Source: Rhodanobacter sp. C05 (GTDB lineage Bacteria > Pseudomonadota > Gammaproteobacteria > Xanthomonadales > Rhodanobacteraceae). From it: DNA of 64,000 nucleotides. Below are positions 18,673 through 28,261 of the stretch, in pieces (position 1 is the stretch's first letter; every line of letters starts with the position of its first letter). The notes under the pieces are model-generated. The model did no database searches and was not told the DNA's origin. It saw nothing but the letters and a program-made list of their open reading frames with translations. The stretch lies in the NCBI RefSeq assembly GCF_002001165.1, contig NZ_MUNQ01000016.1, forward strand, positions 1 through 64,000, written 5' to 3'. Both the position numbers and the translations under genes were made by a program.

Positions 18673-19098
18673 GCTAGGTGTCGCAGAGAGCGAGTCCAAA
18701 TTCAGGTGACCGTGCGCCCGAACCAAGAGCCTGTCGCATTCGACAAACAGGCTATGGCATGGATGGCTCCCAAGCTTCATCCAGTCTTTCTCTGTTGAAG
18801 CAATTGGCCATGCAGGCGGCAATGCCGTCATCTGCAATTTTTCCCCAGCGCGCCAGCCTCTTTGATCCGCGCTTAAACCCAAAGCCCTGAGGCTAGTGGT
18901 GTCATAAATTGGCACTACTCTCGCACTGGAGCCACCTGGTTCCACATGTGAACGGCCATTTCGGCGATCGTTTTTCGAGCTAGCATTATGCGGCAGCTTG
19001 ACGCAGAAAGCATTTGTCGCTTTCGAAACTGATCCAAATCAAGTAGGCAAAAAGATAGTGATTTAGGCTTAAGCCAGGACTCACAAAGGAGAGACCTT
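18673..19098. other. Non-coding region upstream of nirK
   Basis: This 426-bp stretch has no supported gene. It contains the nirK FNR box at 19029-19042. Open frames here (for example minus-strand 18661-18945) show no family resemblance. Confidence 0.6.
19029..19042 (+). promoter_or_regulatory. FNR box for nirK
   Basis: CTGATCCAAATCAA is centred 63 bp before the nirK start codon. Confidence 0.8.
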
Positions 19099-20562
19099 AT
19101 GTCACGATTGCTGCCCTCTTTACTGGCTGCCGCTGGCCTGTTGGCGATCACTGCTTACATCGGTTCATCCGCTTACGCGGCACACTCCGCTGGATCGATC
19201 AATGGGTCCACAACAGTCACAGGGGATTTCGGACCTCCCCAAGGACCGCCCATCGAGGAGAAGCTGGTCGCTCCCCCGGGCGTACCGGCACCGATTCATC
19301 GTGATCATCCTGCACGCGTGATCGTTCGCCTTGAAACGCAAGAAGTGGTCAAGGAAATTGCCGATGGCGTGCGTTATAACTTCTGGACTTTCAACGGCAC
19401 TACGCCAGGGCCGCTGATCCGCGTGCGGCAGGGCGATACCGTGGAGCTGCATCTGAAGAACGATCCCAATTCGCACATGGCGCACAACATCGACCTTCAT
19501 GCCGTGATGGGACCAGGTGGTGGCGCAGCCTCCACCGTCACACCACCGGGACATGAGAGCGTATTTACTTTTAAAGCGCTGCGCTCCGGCACCTTCATCT
19601 ATCACTGCGCGACAGCACCCGTACCGATGCACATCGCCAACGGCATGTATGGTGTGATCGAAGTCGAGCCACCAGAAGGTTTGCCCAAGGTTGATCACGA
19701 ATATTACGTGACGCAAGGCGACTTCTATACCACTGGCACCTACCACGAACCCGGCTTGCAATCGTTTGACATGCAGAAAATGCTGTTGGAGCAACCGACC
19801 TACGTTTTGTTCAACGGTCGCGAAGGCTCCTTGACGGGCGCCAACGCGCTCACCTCAAACGTGGGCGATACGGTGCGCCTGTTTGTCGGCAACGGAGGCC
19901 CGAACTTAGTGTCTAGCTTCCATGTCATCGGCGGCATTTTCGACAATGCCAATGTCGAGGGCGGCACCTTGATCAACCATAACGTGCAGACCACCCTGGT
20001 TCCAGCGGGTGGCACCACTATGGTCGAACTAAGCACGCCGGTACCGGGGACCCTGCTGCTGGTCGACCACTCGATTGCTCGTGCCTTCATGCAGGGAGCA
20101 CTGGGCGAAATCAAGGTGAGCGGGCCGCCACAACCGGCGATCTACAATAAAGTATCCAGCGGTCCGGTAAGCGGCGCGGCGGAACCCGTTGCCGTAGTCG
20201 CCGAAGTCTCCAATGCAAACTCGGCCATGGCCGATGGCAAGCGTGTGTTTACTCAGATCTGCTCCGCCTGCCATCAGGGCAACGCAATGGGTCTGCCTGG
20301 GGCTTTCCCGCCACTGGCGATGTCCGATTACCTCAATGCGGATCCAAAACGAGCGATCGGCATTGTGCTCAACGGCCTCAGTGGAAAGATAACCGTCAAC
20401 AGCACCGGCTACGAGTCGGTAATGCCAGCCCAGGGTCCGAACCTCAACGATGAAGAGATCGCCAACGTATTGACCTATGTGTTGAACAACTTCAACAACA
20501 AGGGTGGAAGCATCAGTCCGGCCGAAGTCAAGGCCGTCCGTGCAGGCGGCAAACCAAACTGA
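19099..20562 (+). CDS. nirK: Copper nitrite reductase with fused cytochrome c
   Basis: NirK reduces nitrite to NO in the periplasm. The 487-residue protein has a signal peptide, two cupredoxin domains (about 55-345), a linker, and a C-terminal cytochrome c with CSACH at 388-392. Copper ligands are H129, C170, H178 and M183 (type 1) and H134, H169 and H324 (type 2), with catalytic D132 and H275. The fused haem domain should accept electrons directly from azurin or cytochromes. AAAGGAGAGACC precedes the ATG. It heads a likely operon with the SUMF1 and Sco genes and has an FNR box. Confidence 0.95.
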   Translation: MSRLLPSLLAAAGLLAITAYIGSSAYAAHSAGSINGSTTVTGDFGPPQGPPIEEKLVAPPGVPAPIHRDHPARVIVRLETQEVVKEIADGVRYNFWTFNGTTPGPLIRVRQGDTVELHLKNDPNSHMAHNIDLHAVMGPGGGAASTVTPPGHESVFTFKALRSGTFIYHCATAPVPMHIANGMYGVIEVEPPEGLPKVDHEYYVTQGDFYTTGTYHEPGLQSFDMQKMLLEQPTYVLFNGREGSLTGANALTSNVGDTVRLFVGNGGPNLVSSFHVIGGIFDNANVEGGTLINHNVQTTLVPAGGTTMVELSTPVPGTLLLVDHSIARAFMQGALGEIKVSGPPQPAIYNKVSSGPVSGAAEPVAVVAEVSNANSAMADGKRVFTQICSACHQGNAMGLPGAFPPLAMSDYLNADPKRAIGIVLNGLSGKITVNSTGYESVMPAQGPNLNDEEIANVLTYVLNNFNNKGGSISPAEVKAVRAGGKPN

Positions 20563-20624
20563 GGTCGAGTCGATCGCACCACCGTGTCGATGCCATCGGC
20601 TGTCGTCCCAAGGAGGCTATATCC

Positions 20625-21398
20625 GTGTCAAACCGGCTCGCCGGATGCCTGTTGCTGCTGGCGATATCGCCAGCAGCAACAGCTGCAGACTATGTGGCCA
20701 TTCCCGCTGGCCGGTTTGTAAGTGCCTTGGCCATAGACGGCAGCGCCTCGCGTATCGCGATTAAGCCATTCACGATGCGGGCCGAGCCGGTGACTAACGC
20801 CGAATATCTGACCTTCGTGAGCAAATATCCACAATGGCAGCGAGGCAGAGTGTCGCCCCTGTTTGCCGGACCGCAATACCTAGCAGCGTGGCAGGGGCCA
20901 CTGATCCTAGGCGCCGCGGCACAACAACAACCGGTGACCAATGTCAGTTGGTTCGCCGCGCGAGCTTTCTGCGCCAACGAGCACGCGCGACTGCCTAGCT
21001 GGTACGAATGGGAATACGTGAGTGCCGCTGATGGCACCCATCGTGATGCCAGACAGGATCAGGCTCGCAACCAGACGTTGCTGTCGGCCATCCTGGCCAG
21101 TAACGGTGAGCGCCCTGGTGTGATCGGTCAGCATCACGCCAATTTCTATGGGTTACGTGATCTCAACCAACTGCTGTGGGAGTGGACCGGCGATTACGCC
21201 GCGATGTTTCCCAACGCCGATTCGCGGGTTGCTGGCGGCGGCGCCCTATTGGCACTATGCGGCGGCTCGGCGTTGGCCTTTGAAGACAAGAACCAATACG
21301 CGCTAATGATGCGTGTTGCCGCCCTGACTGCACTCAAACCCGCCGATGACGCACCGCGCGTTGGCTTCCGTTGTGTTCGTGACTTGCCTGGAAAATGA
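20625..21398 (+). CDS. nirV: NirV-like SUMF1/formylglycine-generating domain protein
   Basis: A 257-residue exported protein with a signal peptide (about 1-21) followed by a SUMF1-type domain: PVTNAEYLTFV, PVTNVSWFAARAFC, RLPSWYEWEYVS, LWEWTGDY and the closing RVGFRCVRD. NirV-type proteins accompany nirK in many denitrifiers, but their reaction is unproven. The GTG at 20625 has AAGGAGG at a good distance. The catalytic cysteine pair of true formylglycine enzymes is not evident, so that activity is doubtful. The stop overlaps the sco gene start. Confidence 0.85.
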   Translation: MSNRLAGCLLLLAISPAATAADYVAIPAGRFVSALAIDGSASRIAIKPFTMRAEPVTNAEYLTFVSKYPQWQRGRVSPLFAGPQYLAAWQGPLILGAAAQQQPVTNVSWFAARAFCANEHARLPSWYEWEYVSAADGTHRDARQDQARNQTLLSAILASNGERPGVIGQHHANFYGLRDLNQLLWEWTGDYAAMFPNADSRVAGGGALLALCGGSALAFEDKNQYALMMRVAALTALKPADDAPRVGFRCVRDLPGK

Positions 21399-21985
21399 CC
21401 ATGCGCTTCCCTCTACATGTACTGCTGCTGATGGGGCTGGTGCTTGCTCCACCGCTGGCATTCGCTTCGCCCCCCGCTGCCACACCACTACCGAAAGACT
21501 CGATATATGGAATTCCCACCCTGATACTGCGAGATCAGCAAAACGATGTCTTCTCGTTTGCCTCACTACGTGGGGAGCCGCGTCTCGTTGGTATGTTCTA
21601 CGGCTCGTGCAAAATGGCCTGTCCGCTCGAAATCGAAACATTGAAACGCATCGAGCATGCGATCGCGCAGAAAAGACCAATACCGGTGTTACTGGTGACG
21701 TTCGACCCCACGGTCGACGACGTTGCGATGCTTCGGCAAGTGGCGGACGAACATCATGTGCAAACGCCGCAGTTCCGACTGGCCCGCCCTGAAGAAGGTG
21801 ATGAAGGCATGCTGGCAGGGGTATTGGGCATTGCCTACCGGCCGTTGCCAAGTGGTGGCTTCAGCCATAACGTGGTGGTGGCCCTGCTCGACGCGGAGGG
21901 CCGCGTAATTGCCACGACCGACGCCTCCGGAGCACCTGACCCAGCTTTCGTGAGAGCGATTGTCGACTTGGAAGCAAAACGCTAA
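21395..21985 (+). CDS. SCO1/SenC copper chaperone
   Basis: A 196-residue thioredoxin-fold protein with a signal peptide (about 3-25). Copper ligands C72 and C76 (GSCKMACPL) and H158 (GGFSHN) are all present, as in SCO1/SenC/PrrC. It overlaps the SUMF1 gene and is in the nirK operon, so copper delivery to NirK is the likely job; cbb3 or NosZ are other possible clients. Starts at ATG 21395 or the ATG two codons later. Confidence 0.9.
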   Translation: MTMRFPLHVLLLMGLVLAPPLAFASPPAATPLPKDSIYGIPTLILRDQQNDVFSFASLRGEPRLVGMFYGSCKMACPLEIETLKRIEHAIAQKRPIPVLLVTFDPTVDDVAMLRQVADEHHVQTPQFRLARPEEGDEGMLAGVLGIAYRPLPSGGFSHNVVVALLDAEGRVIATTDASGAPDPAFVRAIVDLEAKR

Positions 21986-22064
21986 CGCCTTGAGGGCCGT
22001 TCGGCGCCTGCCGCGTTGACTAAACCTAGTTCGGTTACGGTTGCGTCACAGTAGCCAGGCAGGC

Positions 22065-22078
22065 TTGATTTACGTCAA
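22065..22078 (+). promoter_or_regulatory. FNR box for UbiM-like gene
   Basis: TTGATTTACGTCAA is centred 66 bp before the hydroxylase start at 22138. Confidence 0.75.
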
Positions 22079-22137
22079 TGCCCATATGCATGCTGAAGCG
22101 TAACTTGACGGCATCACTGAGCAATTGAGAGACAGTC

Positions 22138-23373
22138 ATGTCGTTTGATGTCGTGGTGGTGGGTGCGGGTCCTGTCGGGCTGTGCTTCGTACGCTCACTT
22201 GCTGGCAGCGGCTTGCGCATCGCGCTGGTCGAACGCCAGGACGAGGCATCCTTGAGGGCGCCACTGGACGACGGTCGCGAAATCGCAATTACCCATCATT
22301 CGCGGCGGCTATTGATTGAATTAGGTCTCTGGTCACGGCTGAGCGAGGAGGAGCTCAGCGCCTTACGTGACGCCAAGGTACTCAACGGGGATGATCACGA
22401 CGGGTTGTTTTTCAGCCACGAAGAAGCGGGGAAATCGCTGATGGGCTGGCTGCTGCCCAACCATGCGATTCGTCGCGCAGCCTACGCCGCGGCGGCGGAG
22501 TTGCCTGAGGTGCGAATCGTAACTGGCGTGAGCGTAACCACAGTACGCAACGGCAGCGATGGCGCCGATGTCGTTCTCGACAATGGCGAAATCTTGCGAG
22601 CACAGCTAGTAGTGGCCGCCGACAGTCGATTTTCCAGCTTGCGTCGGGAGGCGGGCATCGCTGCCGGCATGCACGATTTCGGCAAGGTCATGCTGGTATG
22701 CAAAATGCGTCACGAGCGGGTGCATGATCAGACGGCGTGGGAGTGGTTTGCCTTCGGCCAGACTTTAGCGCTGCTACCATTGCATGATGCTCACACATCC
22801 TCCGTGGTAGTGACGCTACCACCACAGCAAATGCAAGCACTGCTTGCGCTGGATGATGCCGCACTGGGCGTCGAGATGGCCGCGCGATTCCAACAACGCA
22901 TGGGCGCAATGAACGTGACCGGCCCGCGCTGCGCTTACCCACTGGTGGGCGTGTACGCTCGACACTTCGTCGCTGACCGTTTTGCAGTGATCGGCGATGC
23001 TGCGGTCGGAATGCACCCGGTCACGGCTCATGGCTTCAACTTCGGATTGCTCGGGCAAGAGACTCTGTCTCGGAAACTACGTGCGGCGAGAGCCGCCAGT
23101 GAGCCGATCTGGAACCCTCAGCTGCTGCAGAGCTACGAACGCGAGCACCGTCGTGCTACCCGCCCGCTGTATCTGGCGACGCAACTGCTGGCCAAGTTGT
23201 ACACCGACGATCGCCGCCCGGCACGGGCGCTGCGCAAACTGGCGCTGGATGGTAGCGCATGCCTTGGGCCGTTCAAGCGCATGGTGATGAGCGGTCTGAC
23301 CGGCGACCGCGACGGAAGTCAATCGCCTATGACTCGGATACGGAGTCTGCTACAGCGAATGCGACCGGCATAA
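22138..23373 (+). CDS. UbiH/UbiM-family FAD hydroxylase
   Basis: A 411-residue flavoprotein monooxygenase. It has the N-terminal GAGPVGL FAD-binding fold, a DG-like middle motif (VVAADSRFSSLRR) and the second FAD motif with GDAAVGMHPVTAHGFNFG, which is the mark of the ubiquinone hydroxylases UbiH, UbiF, UbiI and UbiM. Such enzymes add ring hydroxyls using O2. The GFNFGLLG variant and distant sequence fit UbiM best, but the regioselectivity cannot be read from the sequence. It stands alone with an FNR box, odd for an oxygen-consuming enzyme; low-oxygen ubiquinone synthesis is one explanation. Confidence 0.8.
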   Translation: MSFDVVVVGAGPVGLCFVRSLAGSGLRIALVERQDEASLRAPLDDGREIAITHHSRRLLIELGLWSRLSEEELSALRDAKVLNGDDHDGLFFSHEEAGKSLMGWLLPNHAIRRAAYAAAAELPEVRIVTGVSVTTVRNGSDGADVVLDNGEILRAQLVVAADSRFSSLRREAGIAAGMHDFGKVMLVCKMRHERVHDQTAWEWFAFGQTLALLPLHDAHTSSVVVTLPPQQMQALLALDDAALGVEMAARFQQRMGAMNVTGPRCAYPLVGVYARHFVADRFAVIGDAAVGMHPVTAHGFNFGLLGQETLSRKLRAARAASEPIWNPQLLQSYEREHRRATRPLYLATQLLAKLYTDDRRPARALRKLALDGSACLGPFKRMVMSGLTGDRDGSQSPMTRIRSLLQRMRPA

Positions 23374-23765
23374 GCTCAGACATTGCGAGGGCCCTTTCGA
23401 CGCGCTGGTTTCTACGACATCGACGTCGATAAGTGGTAGCCGCTCGCCTTCCTGCTCAGCGCTCATTTGCGGGTACCGATCAGCTGAACTGAATTAGCTG
23501 GTTTGGTGCATGGCTGTTTCTTATACCGCTGATCATCGGAAGGCATATCGCTGTCGCAGACGATGCGTGGATAGCCGTACGTTGGAGAACCCGGTTTGCA
23601 GCCGCCTTCTAGTGCCGGGCTAGCGTGTCTGTGCCTGCCGATTGATGCCCTACGCAGGACACATTGTCACAGTTGATACCCAGATTGCCCGAACTTGACG
23701 CGAATCAGATCGCGTGCCACTGCGCGCTACGAAACTGCGCACACCCATCACGAGAGCCCATCATC
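23374..23765. other. Non-coding region before porin gene
   Basis: I see no gene in these 392 bases. An FNR-like box lies near its right end. The porin frame is open from 23664 but the signal peptide starts at 23766. Confidence 0.6.
23695..23708 (+). promoter_or_regulatory. FNR-like box for porin
   Basis: TTGACGCGAATCAG is centred 64 bp before the porin start at 23766. Confidence 0.65.
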
Positions 23766-25091
23766 ATGCGCAACAAACTCGCCACCGCAACTATCGCAGC
23801 CCTTTTCTGCACACTCAGTTTCGGCGCGCACGCCGATACCCTCAGCGATCTGTTTACTCAAGGCACGGTGGACGGCCAACTTCGCGTATATGATTTCAAT
23901 CGCGACTACGGCGTGCAGACCGCAGCGAAGCCGAATGCCCAGGCATTTTCCGCTGCGATCCTGCTCAACGCGAAGACTGCCTCGTTGTACGGTTTCAGTC
24001 TCGGCGCTTCGCTGGTGAGCGCCAATTCGTTCGAGACGCAATCGGACAACGTGAAAAAAATCGATAGCACGCTGATGGGTCCCGGCAACTCCCTCACCGC
24101 GCTGAGTCAGGCCTATCTGCAGTACCAGAACAGCTGGGTGCTGCTGAAAGGTGGCTATCAGTACATCGATACGCCGTGGCTGGGCAGTATGGATGGGCGA
24201 GTGATTCCTGCCTCGTATGACGCATTGACCGCTGACTTCAAGCCTCTCGCAGGCTGGGACATCGTTGCGCTGCGCACCTTCGGCTGGAAGAGCCGTACGT
24301 CGGACAATTATTTCGATGACAACCTCTACTACCCCACCACCTATCATGGCGACTCCCTGTACGCCGGTAACGCACCGCTGCCGGCCACGGCACCTTCGGC
24401 TCCTGGTACTTGGGCGTTGGGCTCCACCTACGTCAACGGTGGGCTGAAGGTACAGGGCTGGTACTACGACTTCATGGATTTCGCGCACATGGGTTATGCC
24501 GACGGCAGCTATGTGTTCAATACCGGCACCGGTTTCAATCCCGTTATCGGCGCTCAGCTGTTGACCGAAACAGGTGGATCGGACAACACGCTGGTGGATA
24601 CCCAGGCCAAATTGCTGGGTGTAGCCGGCGATGACGTGAAGAGCCGTGCTTGGGGTGCCGATCTCGGCCTGGTCATACCGAACGGCCGCTTTGATGTGTA
24701 CTACAACAAGCTGTCGCAGGAGGACGATGCCGTTGGCGATGGCGCCATCATCTCGCCGTATACAGTGGGTTGGTCCACCGATCCGCTCTACACCACCTCG
24801 ATGATCCGCGGCCTGGGGGAAGCGGGTCCTGGGCACGCATGGAAGGCCAAGGCGGCGTATGATTTTTTTGGAAGCAAACTGCAACTGGTTGCCGCTTACG
24901 CCAAGTACACGACTGATCTCTTCGGCGACAGCCACGATACCTATTTCGACATCATCTACAACTTCGACGGCTACCTCAAAGGCCTCCAGCTGCGCGATCG
25001 GTGGGAACTCTCTTCCGGCGGTACGGGCAACCTGAATCCCGGCAATGGGTCGTTCACCTACAACCGCGTGATGCTCAGCTACAAGTTCTGA
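23766..25091 (+). CDS. OprD-family outer-membrane porin
   Basis: A 441-residue outer-membrane barrel. The signal peptide MRNKLATATIAALFCTLSFG ends at AHA, followed by the OprD-type start (LSDLFTQGTVDGQLRVYDFNR) and the closing NRVMLSYKF with C-terminal phenylalanine. The repeated aromatic beta-strands and large loops fit OprD-like specific channels. The substrate is unknown; an FNR box and position between the nirK and norZ units suggest a role in anaerobic growth, for instance nitrate, nitrite or organic acid uptake. The ATG at 23766 was chosen because it begins the signal peptide. A terminator follows. Confidence 0.85.
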   Translation: MRNKLATATIAALFCTLSFGAHADTLSDLFTQGTVDGQLRVYDFNRDYGVQTAAKPNAQAFSAAILLNAKTASLYGFSLGASLVSANSFETQSDNVKKIDSTLMGPGNSLTALSQAYLQYQNSWVLLKGGYQYIDTPWLGSMDGRVIPASYDALTADFKPLAGWDIVALRTFGWKSRTSDNYFDDNLYYPTTYHGDSLYAGNAPLPATAPSAPGTWALGSTYVNGGLKVQGWYYDFMDFAHMGYADGSYVFNTGTGFNPVIGAQLLTETGGSDNTLVDTQAKLLGVAGDDVKSRAWGADLGLVIPNGRFDVYYNKLSQEDDAVGDGAIISPYTVGWSTDPLYTTSMIRGLGEAGPGHAWKAKAAYDFFGSKLQLVAAYAKYTTDLFGDSHDTYFDIIYNFDGYLKGLQLRDRWELSSGGTGNLNPGNGSFTYNRVMLSYKF

Positions 25092-25234
25092 TCATGACCG
25101 CCGCGGTGTCGAGAAAGATGGAAGACTTGCAATAACCACGCTCTGAAAGCGCCATGTGGTCGTAGCGGGCTGCGTCCATCGAGACGGCTCCGATCAACGG
25201 TTGTGACAAGAGAGTTCGGTCCAGGAAAGGAAAA

Positions 25235-25258
25235 CGGCGGGTAATGCTCGCCGCTTTT
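25235..25258 (+). terminator. Intrinsic terminator after porin
   Basis: A 7-bp stem with one G-T pair (CGGCGGG, loop TAATG, CTCGCCG) followed by CTTTT. It lies 144 bp after the porin stop. Confidence 0.65.
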
Positions 25259-25623
25259 CGTTCCCACCATTGCGTACTGCCCATGCAAAGGACTCGCTAA
25301 ACCTTGACTGCACGCAATTCCGGGGAGCGCAACGATCGACACCGGCATATTCCCCTCGCCACGTGGTGTGACGAATTCAAGTCCGAATGCACTTAACTCA
25401 GCCTTCGCCTCGAACACTTAGCGCTATGCCTTGAATGGTCGCGTCACCTGCCCGGAATCGGGGTGATCAATCGACTGAAGAGGCTGCATTGCTCCGTGAC
25501 CTCGATGCATAGCCATCGGCCACCCGAGACCCATTAAGGCGTTGGTCGACCTGTCAGTAACGGTGTACCTAGGCAAGCGCTGCGACATTTGCGGCGACGA
25601 GTCACGCAGTTTCGTTGCCATTC

Positions 25624-25637
25624 CTGATCCAGATCAG
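25624..25637 (+). promoter_or_regulatory. FNR-like palindrome for norZ
   Basis: CTGATCCAGATCAG is a perfect palindrome close to the FNR consensus, centred 70 bp before the norZ start codon. Confidence 0.75.
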
Positions 25638-25700
25638 CTGGGCGCCAAGGCAAGTTGCATAGCATTTGCGTAGCCCCTTTCCGCAAACAGGAATGCATCG

Positions 25701-28031
25701 ATGAGTACAACTAATCTCCCATATGGCCAAGCGGGTCCACAGGACCGTACCAGCAAGGTACTGATCTGGGTGCTGCTGTTCGTTACCGTTGCCTGCTTGC
25801 TGGGCATGGCCGCAGCGACCCGCAGCACGTATCAGCAGGCCGCTCCACTACCTCAGCAAATGGTTACCAGCGATGGTACGTCGGTCATGGACTATGCCGA
25901 CATCGTTGGCGGCAAATCGGGCTTCCAGAAAGCCGACCTGATGGATTACGGCAGCCTGTATGGCATGGGCTCCGCCTTTGGCGAAGACTACACCGCCGAG
26001 TATCTGGTGCAGTTAGCGAAAGAAGTCCGGAACAACCTCGCCCTGACGCGTTATGGCAAGCCTTTCGATGCCGTCGACGCCGACGAGCAGGAGGGCATCA
26101 CCCACGCCATGCGCAGGCAGTTGCAAGGCATCGACCTGAGCCAGCAGCAAGTCGTCCTTCCGGATGCTGTGGCCGCGGCGATTGGCACGCTGCATCCACG
26201 CATCGCCACGGCGCTGCTCACTGATGATTTCGCCAAAGGCTACACGGGTGCGCGCGCGCTGAACCCATCCAGCGCCGATCAGACCGCAAAGTTCCTACTC
26301 TATTCGTCGTTAACCACGGTCGCACGTCGTCCCGGCAAGGATTATTCATGGACTACCAACTGGCCGGCAGAACCGCTGGTCGGCAATGCCCCCACGTCAG
26401 CGACCTTCGTTTGGACGTGGGCATCCTTCACGATGGTGTTCTTCGCCATCGGCGCGGCGCTGGTGATCTTCCGTCTGTGGATCCAGCCAAAAGCCCCAAA
26501 CGAAACCTTTGAACCGGTCCTGCACACTTTCATGGCACCCACGCCTAGCCAGAAGGCGCTATGGAAGTACTTCCTGGTCGTAGCAGGCGTTCTTCTGGTG
26601 CAAATCCTTGCCGGCTCGATCATGGCGCACTACTACACTGATCGCGCCAGCTTTTACGGGTTCAATGTTGGCAAATGGCTGCCGTTCGCATTCCTGCGCA
26701 GCGTGCATCTGCAAGCACCGATCATCTGGATCGGTGTGAGCTGGATTGGCGCCGGGCTGTTCCTGGCGCCGCTGATCGGCAAACGCGAGCCCAAGGGGCA
26801 GCGACTGCTCGTCAACCTGATCTTCTGGGTCTTGTTAACGATCGTGGCTGGCGCCCTGATCGGGGACTATCTGGGCATCATGGGGCTGCTAGACAAGAAC
26901 TGGTTCTGGTTCGGCAACCAGGGTCTCTCATATCTGGAGTTGGGCCGCTTCTGGCAAATCCTGTTCTTCGTCGGCTTGGCCGTCTGGTGCATCGTATTGC
27001 TGCGCGCGTTCTGGCCTACCCTCAAATCGCTGTCTAGGCAGAGCGGTGGCTCGCTGTACGGCCTATTCCGTATCGAACACCTGCTGTGGATAAGCACGCT
27101 TACTGTTGCAGTGTTCTATGTGTTCGGCATGATTCCGCTGGGCTCACCCAATCCCTCGTTTTCGATCACCGACTTCTGGCGTTGGTGGGTGGTTCACCTC
27201 TGGGTGGAGCTCGCGTTTGAACTATTCACCGCCGCGGTTACCGGCTATTTCCTGATGGCGCTGGGCTTGGTGTCGCGTCAGATGGTCGAGCGTGCCGTAC
27301 TGTTCGAGTGGGTCCTCATCGTGATCGGCGGTGTACTCGGTACCGGTCATCACCTGTATTGGGCTGGCGAGCCTGGACTCTGGGTCGGTGTCGGCAGCAT
27401 GTTCTCCTTCATCGAGGTGCTGCCACTGGTCTTGTTGGTACTGGAGGCCATCGAGCAGCAACTTCACATCAAGCAGAAAAAGGACTTTCCGTACAAGCTC
27501 GCCTATCTCTACATCCTCGGCTCTTCGTTCTGGAACTTCGTTGGTGCCGGCGTGTTTGGAGGAGGCACGCTGAATGCACCACTGGTCAACTACTACGAGC
27601 ACGGCACTTTCCTTACCCTCAATCATGCACACACATCCATGTTCGGCGCCTTCGGCCTGTTGGCGATCGGCCTGATCTACATGGTGCTGCGCTATCTCAA
27701 CGGTGACCGGCCGTGGAGCGATCGAATCGGCGTGTGGGCGTTCTGGCTCTACAACATCGGCGTGGTGATGTGGATCGTGCTGAACTTCTACCCGATCGGC
27801 TGGCCACAGCTGGAAGCTGTCTACACCCACGGCTACGCTTACGCACGCAGCATGCAGTTCTACAACACGACTACCTTCTGGCAATGGATGCGCATGCCTG
27901 GTGACGTCGTATTCGCCATGGGCGCCGTGCTGATGGCTTGGGACTTCATGGCCAAATTGTGGGCGCAGCGTACTGCGGGAAAGCTAGCTGTCTTGCCATC
28001 AAGCGCGGGCAAAGCCATCAAGAATCATTGA
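25701..28031 (+). CDS. norZ: Quinol-dependent nitric oxide reductase
   Basis: This 776-residue single-subunit enzyme reduces NO to N2O with electrons from quinol. The N-terminal membrane helix and periplasmic domain (about 20-225) correspond to the NorC-like extension without haem c motif, as usual for qNor. The remaining part has about thirteen helices with HHLYWAGEP as a copper/iron ligand region, WNFVGAGVFGG and TLNHAHTSMFGAFG carrying haem ligands. No separate norC is present. It is a single-gene unit with an FNR box upstream and a very strong terminator directly after it. Confidence 0.95.
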   Translation: MSTTNLPYGQAGPQDRTSKVLIWVLLFVTVACLLGMAAATRSTYQQAAPLPQQMVTSDGTSVMDYADIVGGKSGFQKADLMDYGSLYGMGSAFGEDYTAEYLVQLAKEVRNNLALTRYGKPFDAVDADEQEGITHAMRRQLQGIDLSQQQVVLPDAVAAAIGTLHPRIATALLTDDFAKGYTGARALNPSSADQTAKFLLYSSLTTVARRPGKDYSWTTNWPAEPLVGNAPTSATFVWTWASFTMVFFAIGAALVIFRLWIQPKAPNETFEPVLHTFMAPTPSQKALWKYFLVVAGVLLVQILAGSIMAHYYTDRASFYGFNVGKWLPFAFLRSVHLQAPIIWIGVSWIGAGLFLAPLIGKREPKGQRLLVNLIFWVLLTIVAGALIGDYLGIMGLLDKNWFWFGNQGLSYLELGRFWQILFFVGLAVWCIVLLRAFWPTLKSLSRQSGGSLYGLFRIEHLLWISTLTVAVFYVFGMIPLGSPNPSFSITDFWRWWVVHLWVELAFELFTAAVTGYFLMALGLVSRQMVERAVLFEWVLIVIGGVLGTGHHLYWAGEPGLWVGVGSMFSFIEVLPLVLLVLEAIEQQLHIKQKKDFPYKLAYLYILGSSFWNFVGAGVFGGGTLNAPLVNYYEHGTFLTLNHAHTSMFGAFGLLAIGLIYMVLRYLNGDRPWSDRIGVWAFWLYNIGVVMWIVLNFYPIGWPQLEAVYTHGYAYARSMQFYNTTTFWQWMRMPGDVVFAMGAVLMAWDFMAKLWAQRTAGKLAVLPSSAGKAIKNH

Positions 28032-28050
28032 TGTAAGAGTGAATCGCCCA

Positions 28051-28086
28051 CAAAAGAGGGCCCGCAATAGCGGGCCCTCTTTTGTG
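28051..28086. terminator. Strong bidirectional terminator
   Basis: A perfect 16-bp inverted repeat with a 4-base loop (AATA) has A and T tracts on its outer flanks. It begins 20 bp after the norZ stop and would end transcription from either side. Confidence 0.9.
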
Positions 28087-28186
28087 ATGCGTCCATGGTG
28101 GATCACTCCATGTCGTTTTCGTCATTTGCTCATGACCACAGGATGGTGGTATCCAATATTCGGAAGAGTCATTTGTCGATCGCGGC

Positions 28187-28200
28187 TTGATATGCATCAG
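28187..28200 (+). promoter_or_regulatory. FNR-like box for lipA
   Basis: TTGATATGCATCAG is centred 68 bp before the lipA start. Confidence 0.7.
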
Positions 28201-28261
28201 TGTTGACGAGGCGGGTAGAGGTGCAGACTGACTGCTCATCCACCGTGGCTCCATCCATCTC

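Larger units (their letters stand above)
25092..25700. other. Intergenic region porin to norZ
   Basis: This 609-bp stretch has a terminator near 25235 and an FNR box at 25624, but no convincing gene. The small minus-strand frame 25424-25621 has no family resemblance or ribosome binding site. Confidence 0.6.

Noticed and set aside
18661..18945. 94-codon minus-strand frame before nirK
   Set aside because: I considered a transposase remnant, but no diagnostic motif or terminal repeats could be found.
23748..24935. 395-codon minus-strand frame opposite the porin
   Set aside because: The porin strand has a signal peptide and C-terminal phenylalanine; the antisense product has no recognisable feature.
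25424..25621. 65-codon minus-strand frame next to the norZ FNR box
   Set aside because: The palindromic box could serve it, but composition, lack of ribosome binding site and lack of similarity argue against a gene.
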